From an uncultured Christensenellaceae bacterium (lineage in GTDB: Bacteria; Bacillota; Clostridia; Christensenellales; Borkfalkiaceae): DNA of 64,000 bases. Numbering within the stretch: the first letter of the stretch is position 1; each line of letters begins with the position of its first letter. Shown here one piece after another: positions 1 through 6,925 of this stretch. The notes under the pieces were generated by a model that saw only the letters and a list, made by a program, of their open reading frames with translations, was not told where the DNA came from and ran no database searches. The translations under genes and the position numbers were made by a program. Where the stretch lies: contig CAJUSA010000008.1 of the NCBI GenBank assembly GCA_910589015.1, forward strand, positions 1 to 64,000, written 5' to 3'.

Positions 1-176
1 TCGAGCTGGGCATCCGTTAGTCGGTCGATTTGATCCCAGACGCGGGCGGTTTTAACGCTGGCACCCGGCGCCCTGATGAGCGAATTGACTGCAGCGGCGA
101 GCCCTTGAACCGCCGCATCGTTCCGCATAAATTCGGGAACGAGTTTGAGAACGTCCACGTTGTCGAGTTTAATCAT
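1..176 (-). CDS. Phage tail protein I (P2 gpI-like), partial
   Basis: The ATG at 176 overlaps the stop of the baseplate-J fragment (ATGA), the usual J-I order in P2-like tail clusters. The 58 visible residues start MIKLDNVDVLKLVPEFM and continue to a VWDQIDRLTDAQL stretch. This is the typical N-terminus of the family that joins baseplate wedge to tail fibres in contractile phages. The C-terminus lies outside the window, so integrity is unknown. It is the only gene in the prophage edge that looks undamaged as far as it can be read. Confidence 0.72.
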   Translation of the reverse strand, partial: MIKLDNVDVLKLVPEFMRNDAAVQGLAAAVNSLIRAPGASVKTARVWDQIDRLTDAQL

Positions 177-760
177 TTAACCACCTCGTGTTTAATCGTT
201 TTCGTTCCGCTGAATTTGGCGATTGTCGTGTCGTTCAGTTCCTTGAAGGTGGGGCTCGTGATAACGACACGAGAAGCACCGACGGCACCGTCGCCAGATG
301 GTGCGAGAATCAATGCACGGAGCTTGTCGGGGTTTATATCGCGCCCGAGCTCTGCGCTTTGCCATTTGTTGAACTGATCAATCGCGCCGCCTGCACCTTC
401 TACTGTAAGGATGCAGTCGCTTTCTTCCGCCGCGGTTGTATAGTAGGTCAGGACGATGTCGTATTCTTCAACCGTCGGTGCTTCGACCTTTACCCTGTCC
501 GTCAGCGGACGAACTTCCGAAGCATTGACGGCAGCGAAAACTTTCTCGAGAACTGTGTCGTCGGGAATCTCACCATCGGCGCACATTGGCACGATTCGGA
601 CGACGCCTGCGTTCGTTATATCAATCGTTATTTTAACGCTGGATGCGCCGGAAAGCGCGCCGTCGCTTGTTGGCGTGATAGTGAGAAGCCCGTCGGCATA
701 TTCCGCCGTATAATCGCCGTTTTTAGCCGCTGTGTCATTTTGTAGTCCTCTTGTTATAAT
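173..760 (-). pseudogene. Truncated baseplate J-like gene fused to an unrelated N-terminal fragment
   Basis: The C-terminal 140 residues (VVRIVPMCADGEIPDD through VRPLTDRV and EEYDI) match the last third of phage baseplate J proteins, which are normally about 350-400 aa. The preceding 45 codons (DYTAEYADGLLTITP) look like a different small phage tail protein. The open frame begins right after the TAA of the HTH gene at 761-763 and has no standard start. A good SD (AGAGGA) and ATG at 738 lie in another frame that closes after 36 codons. I infer a deletion that fused two genes plus a frameshift, so this is a prophage relic. A GTG at 592 could still start a short product. Confidence 0.6.
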
Positions 761-997
761 TTACGCAACGCCGTTCCCAAAAAAAAGAGCCGGATCCAGC
801 TTGAAGGTTTCGCAGAGCTTGATCTGTTCGGTTATGTAAAAATCACTGCCGCCGTTGAGCTTCTGCTGTACCGTTGCTTCGGTCAGTCCTAAGACATTCG
901 CCACGTCCTTATACGTCAGCCCTTTGCCTGCAAGGGCGTTCTTCACTGCCGTATAGGGGGGATGTTGCTGTTTCGAGGTCTTGGTTTCTTTGTTCAT
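761..997 (-). CDS. Small phage-type helix-turn-helix protein (78 aa)
   Basis: Seventy-eight residues with an XRE-like HTH in the middle (YKDVANVLGLTEATVQQKLNG, about residues 29-50), followed by a helical tail ending LDPALFFGNGV. Small Cro-like proteins of this kind bind operator DNA or act as phage accessory regulators. The ATG is preceded by AAGGAGAATAACC. It overlaps the out-of-frame 3' end of the upstream PAPS-reductase-like pseudogene by about 90 bases and lies directly upstream of the baseplate-J relic, an order not expected in an intact prophage. Its target is unknown. Confidence 0.7.
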   Translation of the reverse strand: MNKETKTSKQQHPPYTAVKNALAGKGLTYKDVANVLGLTEATVQQKLNGGSDFYITEQIKLCETFKLDPALFFGNGVA

Positions 998-1777
998 GGT
1001 TATTCTCCTTTTTGATTTTTTTCGCCGTCTGGCTTTTTGCTTTTCGGCGTTGTTTAACTTTTAGTTCGCCGGCGTCTTCTCGTCGGAACCTTTCGTCCAG
1101 TTCCGCCACCGTATAGCCGGGCTTGAATTGATTGCAGGCTCGCGCATCCATTTCGAGCAGATCCTTCCACAGTTCAGGGTATTCTCGCCTTAATACTCGC
1201 AAGGCGTCAAGTGGTTGAAGGGGGCAGCACCAGCATGAAACGCGATCGAAGTGTTTATATAAACCTCCCCAGTCAAAGCCTCGCGTGTAGCAGTAAGTCA
1301 AGGCTTCTTTTTCGGTGATTTCCCATTGAGCAAGGGGTATATCAAGTGCGGATCATCTTTAAGTCTCCCCGGCTCATCCGCCGCGATCCCGATATAGTGA
1401 ACACAGTCGCAGGCGAGCGTTTTGCAATATTTATAGATCACGTCTAATTTCAGCCGAGAAGTGCACCAGCGATTGCGGAAGGATGCCCAGCCGTTGCCCG
1501 GCGTGTCTTTGTATTTCCCGCGACACTTTCGATGCTCGAACATCATATAATCAAAGCCTTTTTCGTGCTTGAGTATAGTGATCTCTGGCGCTGTCGGATG
1601 ATGCTCTTTTATGTACTCAGCAAGTTTGCGGAGATGCTCCTGCATCTGCGGGAAGTCTTTGCCTGTATCGGCGAAAAGAATATAATCGACGGGGCACCCT
1701 TTTTCCAAAAGCATCAGGAGCATCGCAGTGCTATCTTTCCCTCCCGAGAGGTTTACGATGTATTTCGTGTCCATCAT
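909..1777 (-). pseudogene. Phage PAPS-reductase-like (PP-loop) gene, frameshifted
   Basis: Two adjacent frames make one protein. 1298-1777 encodes the N-terminal PP-loop domain with the ATP-binding SGGKDST motif (residues 11-17), FADTGKD and a WCTSRLKLD stretch. 909-1301 encodes the C-terminal part with YCYTRGFDWGGLY and CWCCPLQPL. The first frame ends in an artefactual tail just after HLIYPLL. The second frame resumes with a TEKEALTYCY stretch, placing a one-base loss near 1326-1335. Phage members of this family are thought to act in DNA phosphorothioation-like or sulfur-activation chemistry, but the role here is unknown. The frameshift could also be a sequencing error. Confidence 0.7.
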
Positions 1778-1905
1778 TACCTCCTAAGCCAGTCACGGAC
1801 GTATTCGATATTCCCGGCAGTCTCTTCGAGTTCGTTAGGGTTGTCTGGTTCGTAGCCTATACACGCGCCATAGCACGGGTAGCAGTAAGCAATTATTCTA
1901 TTCAT
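1777..1905 (-). CDS. 42-aa Cys-rich small protein upstream of the PAPS-reductase-like gene
   Basis: A 43-codon frame starts at ATG 1905. Its TAA shares one base with the ATG of the PAPS-reductase-like gene, and its last codons (CTTAGGAGG) contain the SD of that gene, which argues for coupled translation. The product begins MNRIIAYCYPCYGACIGYE, with four Cys/Tyr-rich positions that could bind a metal, and ends VRDWLRR. No clear SD precedes it. Function unknown; it is plausibly an accessory or leader of the phage gene. Confidence 0.5.
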   Translation of the reverse strand: MNRIIAYCYPCYGACIGYEPDNPNELEETAGNIEYVRDWLRR

Positions 1906-1944
1906 CTGTGGTTATGGCACATACCATTTCTTTCATTTTTAACA

Positions 1945-2100
1945 ATGATCGGCTATTCCATATCGCAGGAAAATCGTTATGTTATGCTTATTTATTTAAT
2001 CTTGTGGTGTTTAATATCATATCTGTTTCAAATTTTTTGGAAACCGATATACAATTCTGTCAAAAAAAAGTTAGATTGTAAAAAAGATAAAGATGTTTGA
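1945..2100 (+). CDS. Possible 51-aa single-pass membrane peptide
   Basis: In the 360-base gap between phage genes there is an open frame with a hydrophobic stretch (about residues 13-32) followed by a lysine-rich tail. That layout recalls small holin-like or toxin-like peptides. No SD or convincing promoter precedes the ATG, and the surrounding DNA is AT-rich, so chance is a serious alternative. Confidence 0.22.
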   Translation: MIGYSISQENRYVMLIYLILWCLISYLFQIFWKPIYNSVKKKLDCKKDKDV

Positions 2101-2149
2101 TTCAAACAGGATAATTTTTTTGATTATAACAAAGTTAAACGCACACCCC

Positions 2150-2187
2150 GCAAAAAAAGAAACCGAATTGTCGGTTTCTTTTTTTGC
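2150..2187. terminator. Bidirectional terminator, 17-bp perfect stem
   Basis: Arms 2150-2166 and 2171-2187 are perfectly complementary around a 4-base loop (ATTG), with A and T runs that make it active in both directions. It lies downstream of the XRE gene on the minus strand. Confidence 0.8.
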
Positions 2188-2265
2188 GTATTTTCAATGG
2201 AAAAAAGAGCACGCCGAAAAGCCGTTCGGATTCGAACGGCGAAAAAATATTTATTGCGTTACGAT

Positions 2266-2511
2266 TTAGTTATCGTCATCAAGGTTTTCGGGGGCAAACA
2301 ATTCGGATGCGAAAAGTTCAGGCAACGAGATGCCGAATCCTCTTGCAATATTGAGCAAAGTGCAGATGTTGCAGCCTTTGCATTTGCAAAGCAAAATGTT
2401 GGATACGGTGGAATTCGGCACGGCGCTTTGTCCTGAAAGCTTGTAGTTCGACCAGTCGTGTTCTTCGAGAAGTTCGGTGATACGGGCGGAAATAGCGTCT
2501 GATAGTTGCAT
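2266..2511 (-). CDS. XRE/Cro-type transcriptional regulator (81 aa)
   Basis: An N-terminal HTH (ARITELLEEHDWSNYKLSGQSAVPNSTVSNIL, split here into segments: residues 9-23 helix 1 region, 24-41 recognition region) is followed by LLNIARGFGISLPELF, the standard fifth-helix signature of the family. An acidic tail ends the protein. The CKCKGC cluster in the middle is unusual for the family and could bind metal or sense redox. SD AAAGGAGT precedes the ATG. An inverted repeat around the start region suggests autoregulation. It may be the repressor of the adjacent prophage relic. Confidence 0.85.
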   Translation of the reverse strand: MQLSDAISARITELLEEHDWSNYKLSGQSAVPNSTVSNILLCKCKGCNICTLLNIARGFGISLPELFASELFAPENLDDDN

Positions 2512-2549
2512 AGAATTTTTACTCCTTTGTATAAGGTCATAAAAATTCT
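2512..2549. promoter_or_regulatory. Inverted repeat flanking the XRE ribosome-binding region
   Basis: AGAATTTTTA at 2512-2521 and TAAAAATTCT at 2540-2549 form a perfect 10-bp inverted repeat. It encloses the SD of the divergent-reading XRE gene. It is a candidate autoregulatory operator or a leader hairpin that hides the SD. Confidence 0.5.
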
Positions 2550-2592
2550 AACAAGCTAAAAAAAGGAACTATTCCCAAATTTTGGAAAACAT

Positions 2593-2620
2593 AAAAAGCC
2601 CCTTAAAAAAGGGGCTTTTT
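2593..2620 (-). terminator. Terminator after the MBL hydrolase gene
   Basis: A 10-bp stem (AAAAAGCCCC / GGGGCTTTTT) with an 8-base A-rich loop lies 17 bases past the MBL stop. Confidence 0.85.
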
Positions 2621-2637
2621 ATGTTGTTACGGGTAGA

Positions 2638-3399
2638 TTAAAACCACACTGCCCAGTCGCCGTAGTCGAACGTTCCTGCGCCGTGGTGCAATTTTCCTTG
2701 CTGTTTCAGCTCGCGGAAGGCATTGCGCATGTGGGTTGCAAGTTCGGGCTTGACGTCGAGCGAGTGATGGGCGGGGAAGAGCTGTTTTGCGGGCAGGGCG
2801 GCGACCGTTTCGAGCGAATCGAGATAACGTGCGGGATCGGTCGAGGGATAATAGGCGAATAAAGTGTCTTTATAAATCAGATCGCCCGTGAACAGATAGC
2901 CGCGGTCTTGTTCCCAAAAACATAGGTGCCCAGGGGAATGCCCGGGCGTGTGCAGCGCCGTAACCTTTCTTCCGCCGAGTTCAATGACTTCGCCGCCGCA
3001 GAGCACCCGAGAGGGGGTTCCCTGAAAAATTTCGTAGGCGTTCACGTCAAATCCTTCGGGCGGATCGCAACGGTCGAGCACCATTTCGCGGATCGTTTCG
3101 ATTGAAAGCGGGAATTTGCCGTTCAGCCAGTCTAATTCGTCTTTATGGGCATAAAAATCGGGGAAATATTTGTGTCCGCCGATATGATCCCAGTGGATGT
3201 GCGTCGCGATCGCGGTGACGGGTTTATCCGTTAACTTGCGTACTTCGGTATCGATATTGCAAATGCCGAGTCCCGTATCGATGAGAAGGCAACGTTCGTT
3301 GCCGATGAGAAGATAGCAGTGCGTTTCTTCCCAATGGCGGTATTCGCTTATGATATAGGTGGTATGGTCGATTTTATCGATTGTAAACCAGTTTTTCAT
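2638..3399 (-). CDS. MBL-fold metallo-hydrolase
   Basis: A 253-residue single-domain metallo-beta-lactamase-fold protein with the metal motif THIHWDH at residues 66-72, HTPGHSPGH near 150 and TGDLIY near 172, so both metal sites look complete. The family hydrolyses thioesters, lactones and other small substrates; glyoxalase-II-like activity is possible but not shown. It is a monocistronic cytosolic gene with its own terminator. The -10 box lies only six bases before the ATG and there is no SD, so the mRNA is probably leaderless. Confidence 0.9.
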   Translation of the reverse strand: MKNWFTIDKIDHTTYIISEYRHWEETHCYLLIGNERCLLIDTGLGICNIDTEVRKLTDKPVTAIATHIHWDHIGGHKYFPDFYAHKDELDWLNGKFPLSIETIREMVLDRCDPPEGFDVNAYEIFQGTPSRVLCGGEVIELGGRKVTALHTPGHSPGHLCFWEQDRGYLFTGDLIYKDTLFAYYPSTDPARYLDSLETVAALPAKQLFPAHHSLDVKPELATHMRNAFRELKQQGKLHHGAGTFDYGDWAVWF

Positions 3400-3405
3400 A
3401 TTTAC

Positions 3406-3434
3406 ATTATACTTTTCTTCGGCGCGAAAAGCAA
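3406..3434 (-). promoter_or_regulatory. Promoter of the MBL gene (leaderless)
   Basis: -35 TTGCTT (3434-3429), 17-bp spacer, -10 TATAAT (3411-3406). The predicted start site falls on the A of the ATG. Confidence 0.65.
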
Positions 3435-3496
3435 TTAGTTTCGTGAGAGCGCGGGAAAGGCGAACAAAATTTTTTCAGGGTGCATAGGATGGAACA

Positions 3497-4144
3497 ATGG
3501 ATTTTCATGCGCAATTCGATTACGGCAAATCCCTTGCGGGGGAATATATTGCGTCGTTTGCCTTTCCGTGGCAGGCGCTTACGGGGTTGAACGGCTTTTT
3601 GTATGCCCTCGGGGCAACGTTAAATCGGGAATATGTTGCCGTCAAAGAGGGGGTATGGGTGCACGAAAGCGCAGTTGTTGCGCCTTCCGCGTTGTTGTTG
3701 CCGCCCTGCGTCATATGCGCTGGGGCACAGGTGCGGCACGGCGCCTTTCTTCGCGGCGGTGTGTCGGTCGGGCGGAACTGCGTTGCGGGAAACAGCGTCG
3801 AACTCAAAAACTGCGTGTTGTTCGACGGCGCGCAGGTGCCGCATTTCAATTACGTCGGCGACAGTATTCTGGGATACCGCGCGCATCTGGGCGCGGGGGC
3901 GATCACTTCCAACGTGCGGCTCGATAAACGCGGCGTTGCCGTGCGCGGCGAGGCGGTTTGGCAGACGGGGCTTAAAAAATTCGGCGCGCTCATAGGCGAC
4001 GGAGCGGAAATCGGGTGCAACGCCGTGCTCAATCCCGGTTGCGTGATCGGGAAAGGAACGCTTGTTCTGCCTCTTGCAAGCGTGCGCGGCGTTGTGGAAG
4101 AGGGGCGCATCGTCAAGCGCGACGGCTCCGTCGTAAGAAAGTAA
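3497..4144 (+). CDS. Left-handed beta-helix (hexapeptide repeat) protein
   Basis: Residues 1-50 form a short lead, and residues 55-205 are rows of hexapeptide repeats (VHESAVVAPSALLLPP, GVSVGRNCVAGNSVELKNC, IGDGAEIGCNAVLNPGCVIG), the left-handed beta-helix of GlmU/LpxA-type acyltransferases. The HFNYVGDSILG and GAGAITSNV segments resemble the acetyltransferase half of GlmU, which binds acetyl-CoA and sugar phosphate. No nucleotidyltransferase domain is present (215 aa). SD AGGATGGA precedes the ATG. The substrate is unknown. Confidence 0.82.
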   Translation: MDFHAQFDYGKSLAGEYIASFAFPWQALTGLNGFLYALGATLNREYVAVKEGVWVHESAVVAPSALLLPPCVICAGAQVRHGAFLRGGVSVGRNCVAGNSVELKNCVLFDGAQVPHFNYVGDSILGYRAHLGAGAITSNVRLDKRGVAVRGEAVWQTGLKKFGALIGDGAEIGCNAVLNPGCVIGKGTLVLPLASVRGVVEEGRIVKRDGSVVRK

Positions 4145-4211
4145 AGGGGAACGGCTTGTTTTTGTCATGGGACAAAACTTGCCCGTCATACCATAAAAGA
4201 GAGGTGAAACG

Positions 4212-4910
4212 ATGCTTGAAATGCTGTATGCCGTGTTAGGGCGGCTTTTCTTTTTTACGGGTTCGGTTTCGGAAGGAAGTTACCCGAAGCCCCTTTCCAA
4301 AGAGGACGAGGCGAAGTATTTGCAGCTTGCCGCGCAGGGCGACAAACATGCAAAGGATATGCTTGTCAAACACAATATGCGGCTGGTGGCGCACGTCGTG
4401 AAAAAGTACAACGGCGCGGCGGAAACCGACGACATGATATCGGTGGGCAGCATCGGGCTGATCAAGGCGATCAATTCTTTTAGGCCCGAACGGGGCGTGC
4501 GGCTTGCTACATATACGGCGCGCTGTATCGAAAACGAGATCCTGATGCTGATCCGTTCCTCGAAAAAGCATAAGAATAACGTTTCGCTCACCGATCCTGT
4601 GGGAACGGATAAAGACGGCAACGAACTCACGCTCATGGATCTGCTCTTCGAAAAAGAAGATAAGGTGTTCGGCAGTGTGGAACAGTCGCTCATGCAGGAA
4701 AAATTCCTGCGCGCCGTCAAAACGCTTTTGAGCGAGCGCGAGATCACCGTCATCTGCATGCGTTACGCGCTCGACGGCGGCATTCCGCTTGCGCAACGCG
4801 AGGTCGCCGTAAAGTTGCGCATTTCGCGTTCCTACGTTTCGCGCATCGAAAAACGCGCGCTCGAAAAGCTGCGCGCGGGCTTGAACCGCGAGGATTTTCT
4901 AACCGAATAA
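4212..4910 (+). CDS. sigK: Sporulation sigma factor SigK
   Basis: 232 aa, the usual length for SigK. A hydrophobic pro-sequence (LEMLYAVLGRLFFFTGSV, residues 2-19) precedes region 2 (NMRLVAHVVKKY, DDMISVGSIGLIKAINSF, ARCIENEILMLIRS). Region 4 near the C-terminus carries the HTH REVAVKLRISRSYVSRIEKRAL. SigK drives late mother-cell genes of endospore formation after the pro-peptide is removed. The gene is continuous, with no skin element. SD AGAGGTG. It implies a spore-forming organism, provided the rest of the regulon is present. Confidence 0.93.
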   Translation: MLEMLYAVLGRLFFFTGSVSEGSYPKPLSKEDEAKYLQLAAQGDKHAKDMLVKHNMRLVAHVVKKYNGAAETDDMISVGSIGLIKAINSFRPERGVRLATYTARCIENEILMLIRSSKKHKNNVSLTDPVGTDKDGNELTLMDLLFEKEDKVFGSVEQSLMQEKFLRAVKTLLSEREITVICMRYALDGGIPLAQREVAVKLRISRSYVSRIEKRALEKLRAGLNREDFLTE

Positions 4911-4948
4911 GTTTCACTTATTTTTTCACGTTATTTCCTCTCAAATGC

Positions 4949-4977
4949 TTGACAGAACTATAAATATAGATTATAAT
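4949..4977 (+). promoter_or_regulatory. Promoter of the T-box/asnB transcript
   Basis: TTGACA (4949-4954), 17-bp spacer, TATAAT (4972-4977): full consensus. Predicted start is about 4984, directly before the T-box. Confidence 0.85.
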
Positions 4978-4984
4978 ACATAAA

Positions 4985-5240
4985 AAGCCACGACGAAGAG
5001 GAGTACTTCGCAGGGCGGTCTTGTTCAGTGAGCGGGTGAGAGTGGGAAACCCGCAGACGCCGCGGACGAAAAACCCTTCCGAGCTGCAAACCCAAAGAGC
5101 GATCGAGTAGGGGCGCCGTAACCGCTGCGTGAAAGGGGAAGTCTTGTCAGAGACGTGAGCGACCGTGTTTTACGGTAAATTAGGTGGCACCGCGGATATT
5201 CTATCCGTCCTAATAGCAAAGGACGGGTAGCTTTTTTTAT
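4985..5240 (+). promoter_or_regulatory. T-box riboswitch leader of asnB
   Basis: The leader opens with CGACGAAGAGGAGTA, typical of clostridial T-boxes, and carries the T-box core TAGGTGGCACCGCGG at 5181-5195. It ends in a terminator (stem 5201-5210 / 5221-5230, T run to 5238). Uncharged tRNA pairing with the T-box core would form the antiterminator. I could not assign the specifier codon with certainty; asparagine is expected from the downstream gene and an AAC triplet is present near 5088. Confidence 0.9.
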
Positions 5241-5268
5241 ATCCCGTCGAAAAAAACGGAGGTTTATT

Positions 5269-6852
5269 ATGTGTTCGATATTCGTGACGACGGGAAAAGG
5301 CGTTTCGTACGCCGAGGCGGAAAAAGCGTTTTACGAAACGCTCTCGCGCGGACCCGATTTAAGCCGGTTCGGCGAGGCGGGCGAAGGCTTTGTCGGCTTT
5401 CACCGCCTGGCGATCATGGGGCTCAACCGTAAAGGCATGCAACCCTTCTACGACGGCGAATCCTTTGCCGTGTGCAACGGCGAGCTGTACGGGTTCCGTG
5501 CGGTCAGAAAACAGCTCGAAGAGGCGGGCTTTACGTTTGAATCGGAAAGCGACTGCGAGATCCTTTTGCCCTTATACAGGCAATACGGCGTAGGCATGTT
5601 CGCAACGCTCGACGCGGAATTCGCCTGTGTGCTCTTCGACGCGGAACGAAAAGAATATATCGCGGCGCGCGATCCGATCGGGATCCGTCCGCTCTATTAC
5701 GGATATATGCGCGACGGCGCAATCGCGTTTGCAAGCGAACCTAAAAACCTGGTTGCGATCGTCGAAAAGGTCTTTCCCTTTCCCCCGGGGCATTATTATC
5801 AAAACGGCGCGTTCGTCTGTTATTGCGATCCGACGCGCGTTTCGCGCTATGAAACGGCGGATTTGGATACCGTTTGCGCACAGATCCGCGAAAAGCTCGT
5901 GGCGGGCATCGAAAAACGGCTCGACGCCGACGTGCCCGTGGGATTTCTGCTTTCGGGCGGGCTCGATTCCTCGCTCGTATGCGCGGTGGCGCAGAAGTTG
6001 CTCAAAAAGCCCATTCGCACGTTTGCGATCGGCATGGAACAGGACGCGATCGATCTGAAATACGCCAGGCAGGCGGCGGACTACATCGGCAGCGACCACA
6101 CCGCGTTCACCATGACGCGCGAAGAGGTGCTCTCTTCCCTCGAAACGGTGATAAAAGCGCTTGCCACCTTTGATATCACGACCATTCGCGCCGGCATGGG
6201 CATGTATCTCATCTGCAAGAAAATCCGCTCTTCGAGCGACGTCCGCGTGTTGTTGACGGGGGAAATTTCCGACGAACTCTTCGGCTATAAATACACCGAC
6301 TTTGCGCCCGATGCGCAAGCGTTTCAAAGCGAGGCGCAAAAACGCGTGCGCGAACTGCACATGTACGACGTGTTGCGCGCCGACCGCTGTATTTCGGTCA
6401 ACTCGCTCGAAGCGCGCGTGCCCTTCGGTGATCTGGATTTCGTGCGTTACGTCATGAGTATTAATCCCGAAATGAAACTGAATCGTTACAACATGGGCAA
6501 ATATCTGCTGCGGCGTGCCTTCGAAGAGGGCGATTATCTGCCCCATTCCCTTCTCTACCGCGAGAAAGCGGCGTTTTCCGACGCGGTGGGGCATTCCATG
6601 GTCGACGACCTCAAAGAGTATGCCGAAGCGCGTTACGGCGACGACTGGCGGCGCACGGCGGAACAATACGCCTACCACTGCAAGCCCTTCACCAAAGAAT
6701 CGTTGTTATACCGCGAAATTTTCGAGAAATATTATCCCGGTCAGGCGCAAATGATCGTTGATTTCTGGATGCCGAATAAGGCGTGGGCGGGGTGCGACGT
6801 TAACGATCCTTCCGCGCGCGTGCTTGCCAACTACGGCAAAAGCGGCGAATAA
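5269..6852 (+). CDS. asnB: Asparagine synthetase (glutamine-hydrolysing)
   Basis: Starts Met-Cys-Ser, leaving Cys2 as the N-terminal glutaminase nucleophile. The class-II amidotransferase domain spans about residues 1-200 (HRLAIMG, CNGELYG) and the synthetase domain follows with the PP-loop SGGLDSS near residue 230. It makes asparagine from aspartate, glutamine and ATP. At 527 aa it is complete. The T-box leader ties its expression to amino-acylation, presumably of tRNA-Asn. The downstream his operon has its own promoter, so co-transcription is only partial at most. Confidence 0.92.
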   Translation: MCSIFVTTGKGVSYAEAEKAFYETLSRGPDLSRFGEAGEGFVGFHRLAIMGLNRKGMQPFYDGESFAVCNGELYGFRAVRKQLEEAGFTFESESDCEILLPLYRQYGVGMFATLDAEFACVLFDAERKEYIAARDPIGIRPLYYGYMRDGAIAFASEPKNLVAIVEKVFPFPPGHYYQNGAFVCYCDPTRVSRYETADLDTVCAQIREKLVAGIEKRLDADVPVGFLLSGGLDSSLVCAVAQKLLKKPIRTFAIGMEQDAIDLKYARQAADYIGSDHTAFTMTREEVLSSLETVIKALATFDITTIRAGMGMYLICKKIRSSSDVRVLLTGEISDELFGYKYTDFAPDAQAFQSEAQKRVRELHMYDVLRADRCISVNSLEARVPFGDLDFVRYVMSINPEMKLNRYNMGKYLLRRAFEEGDYLPHSLLYREKAAFSDAVGHSMVDDLKEYAEARYGDDWRRTAEQYAYHCKPFTKESLLYREIFEKYYPGQAQMIVDFWMPNKAWAGCDVNDPSARVLANYGKSGE

Positions 6853-6863
6853 CGCACATTCGT

Positions 6864-6902
6864 CCTTGCGCGTTTGACATCGCGCGCAAGGCGTAATATA
6901 AT
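6864..6902 (+). promoter_or_regulatory. Consensus promoter of the his operon, inside an inverted repeat
   Basis: TTGACA (6874-6879), 17-bp spacer, TATAAT (6897-6902). The -35 box sits in the loop of a perfect 9-bp inverted repeat, CCTTGCGCG (6864-6872) and CGCGCAAGG (6883-6891). This could be an operator or a weak terminator for asnB without a T run. Confidence 0.8.
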
Positions 6903-6925
6903 AAAAAGAAACAAGGAGGCGCGGT

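Noticed and set aside
4905..4926. Terminator after sigK
   Set aside because: AATAAG/CTTATT is only a weak 6-bp AT stem; not strong enough to list.
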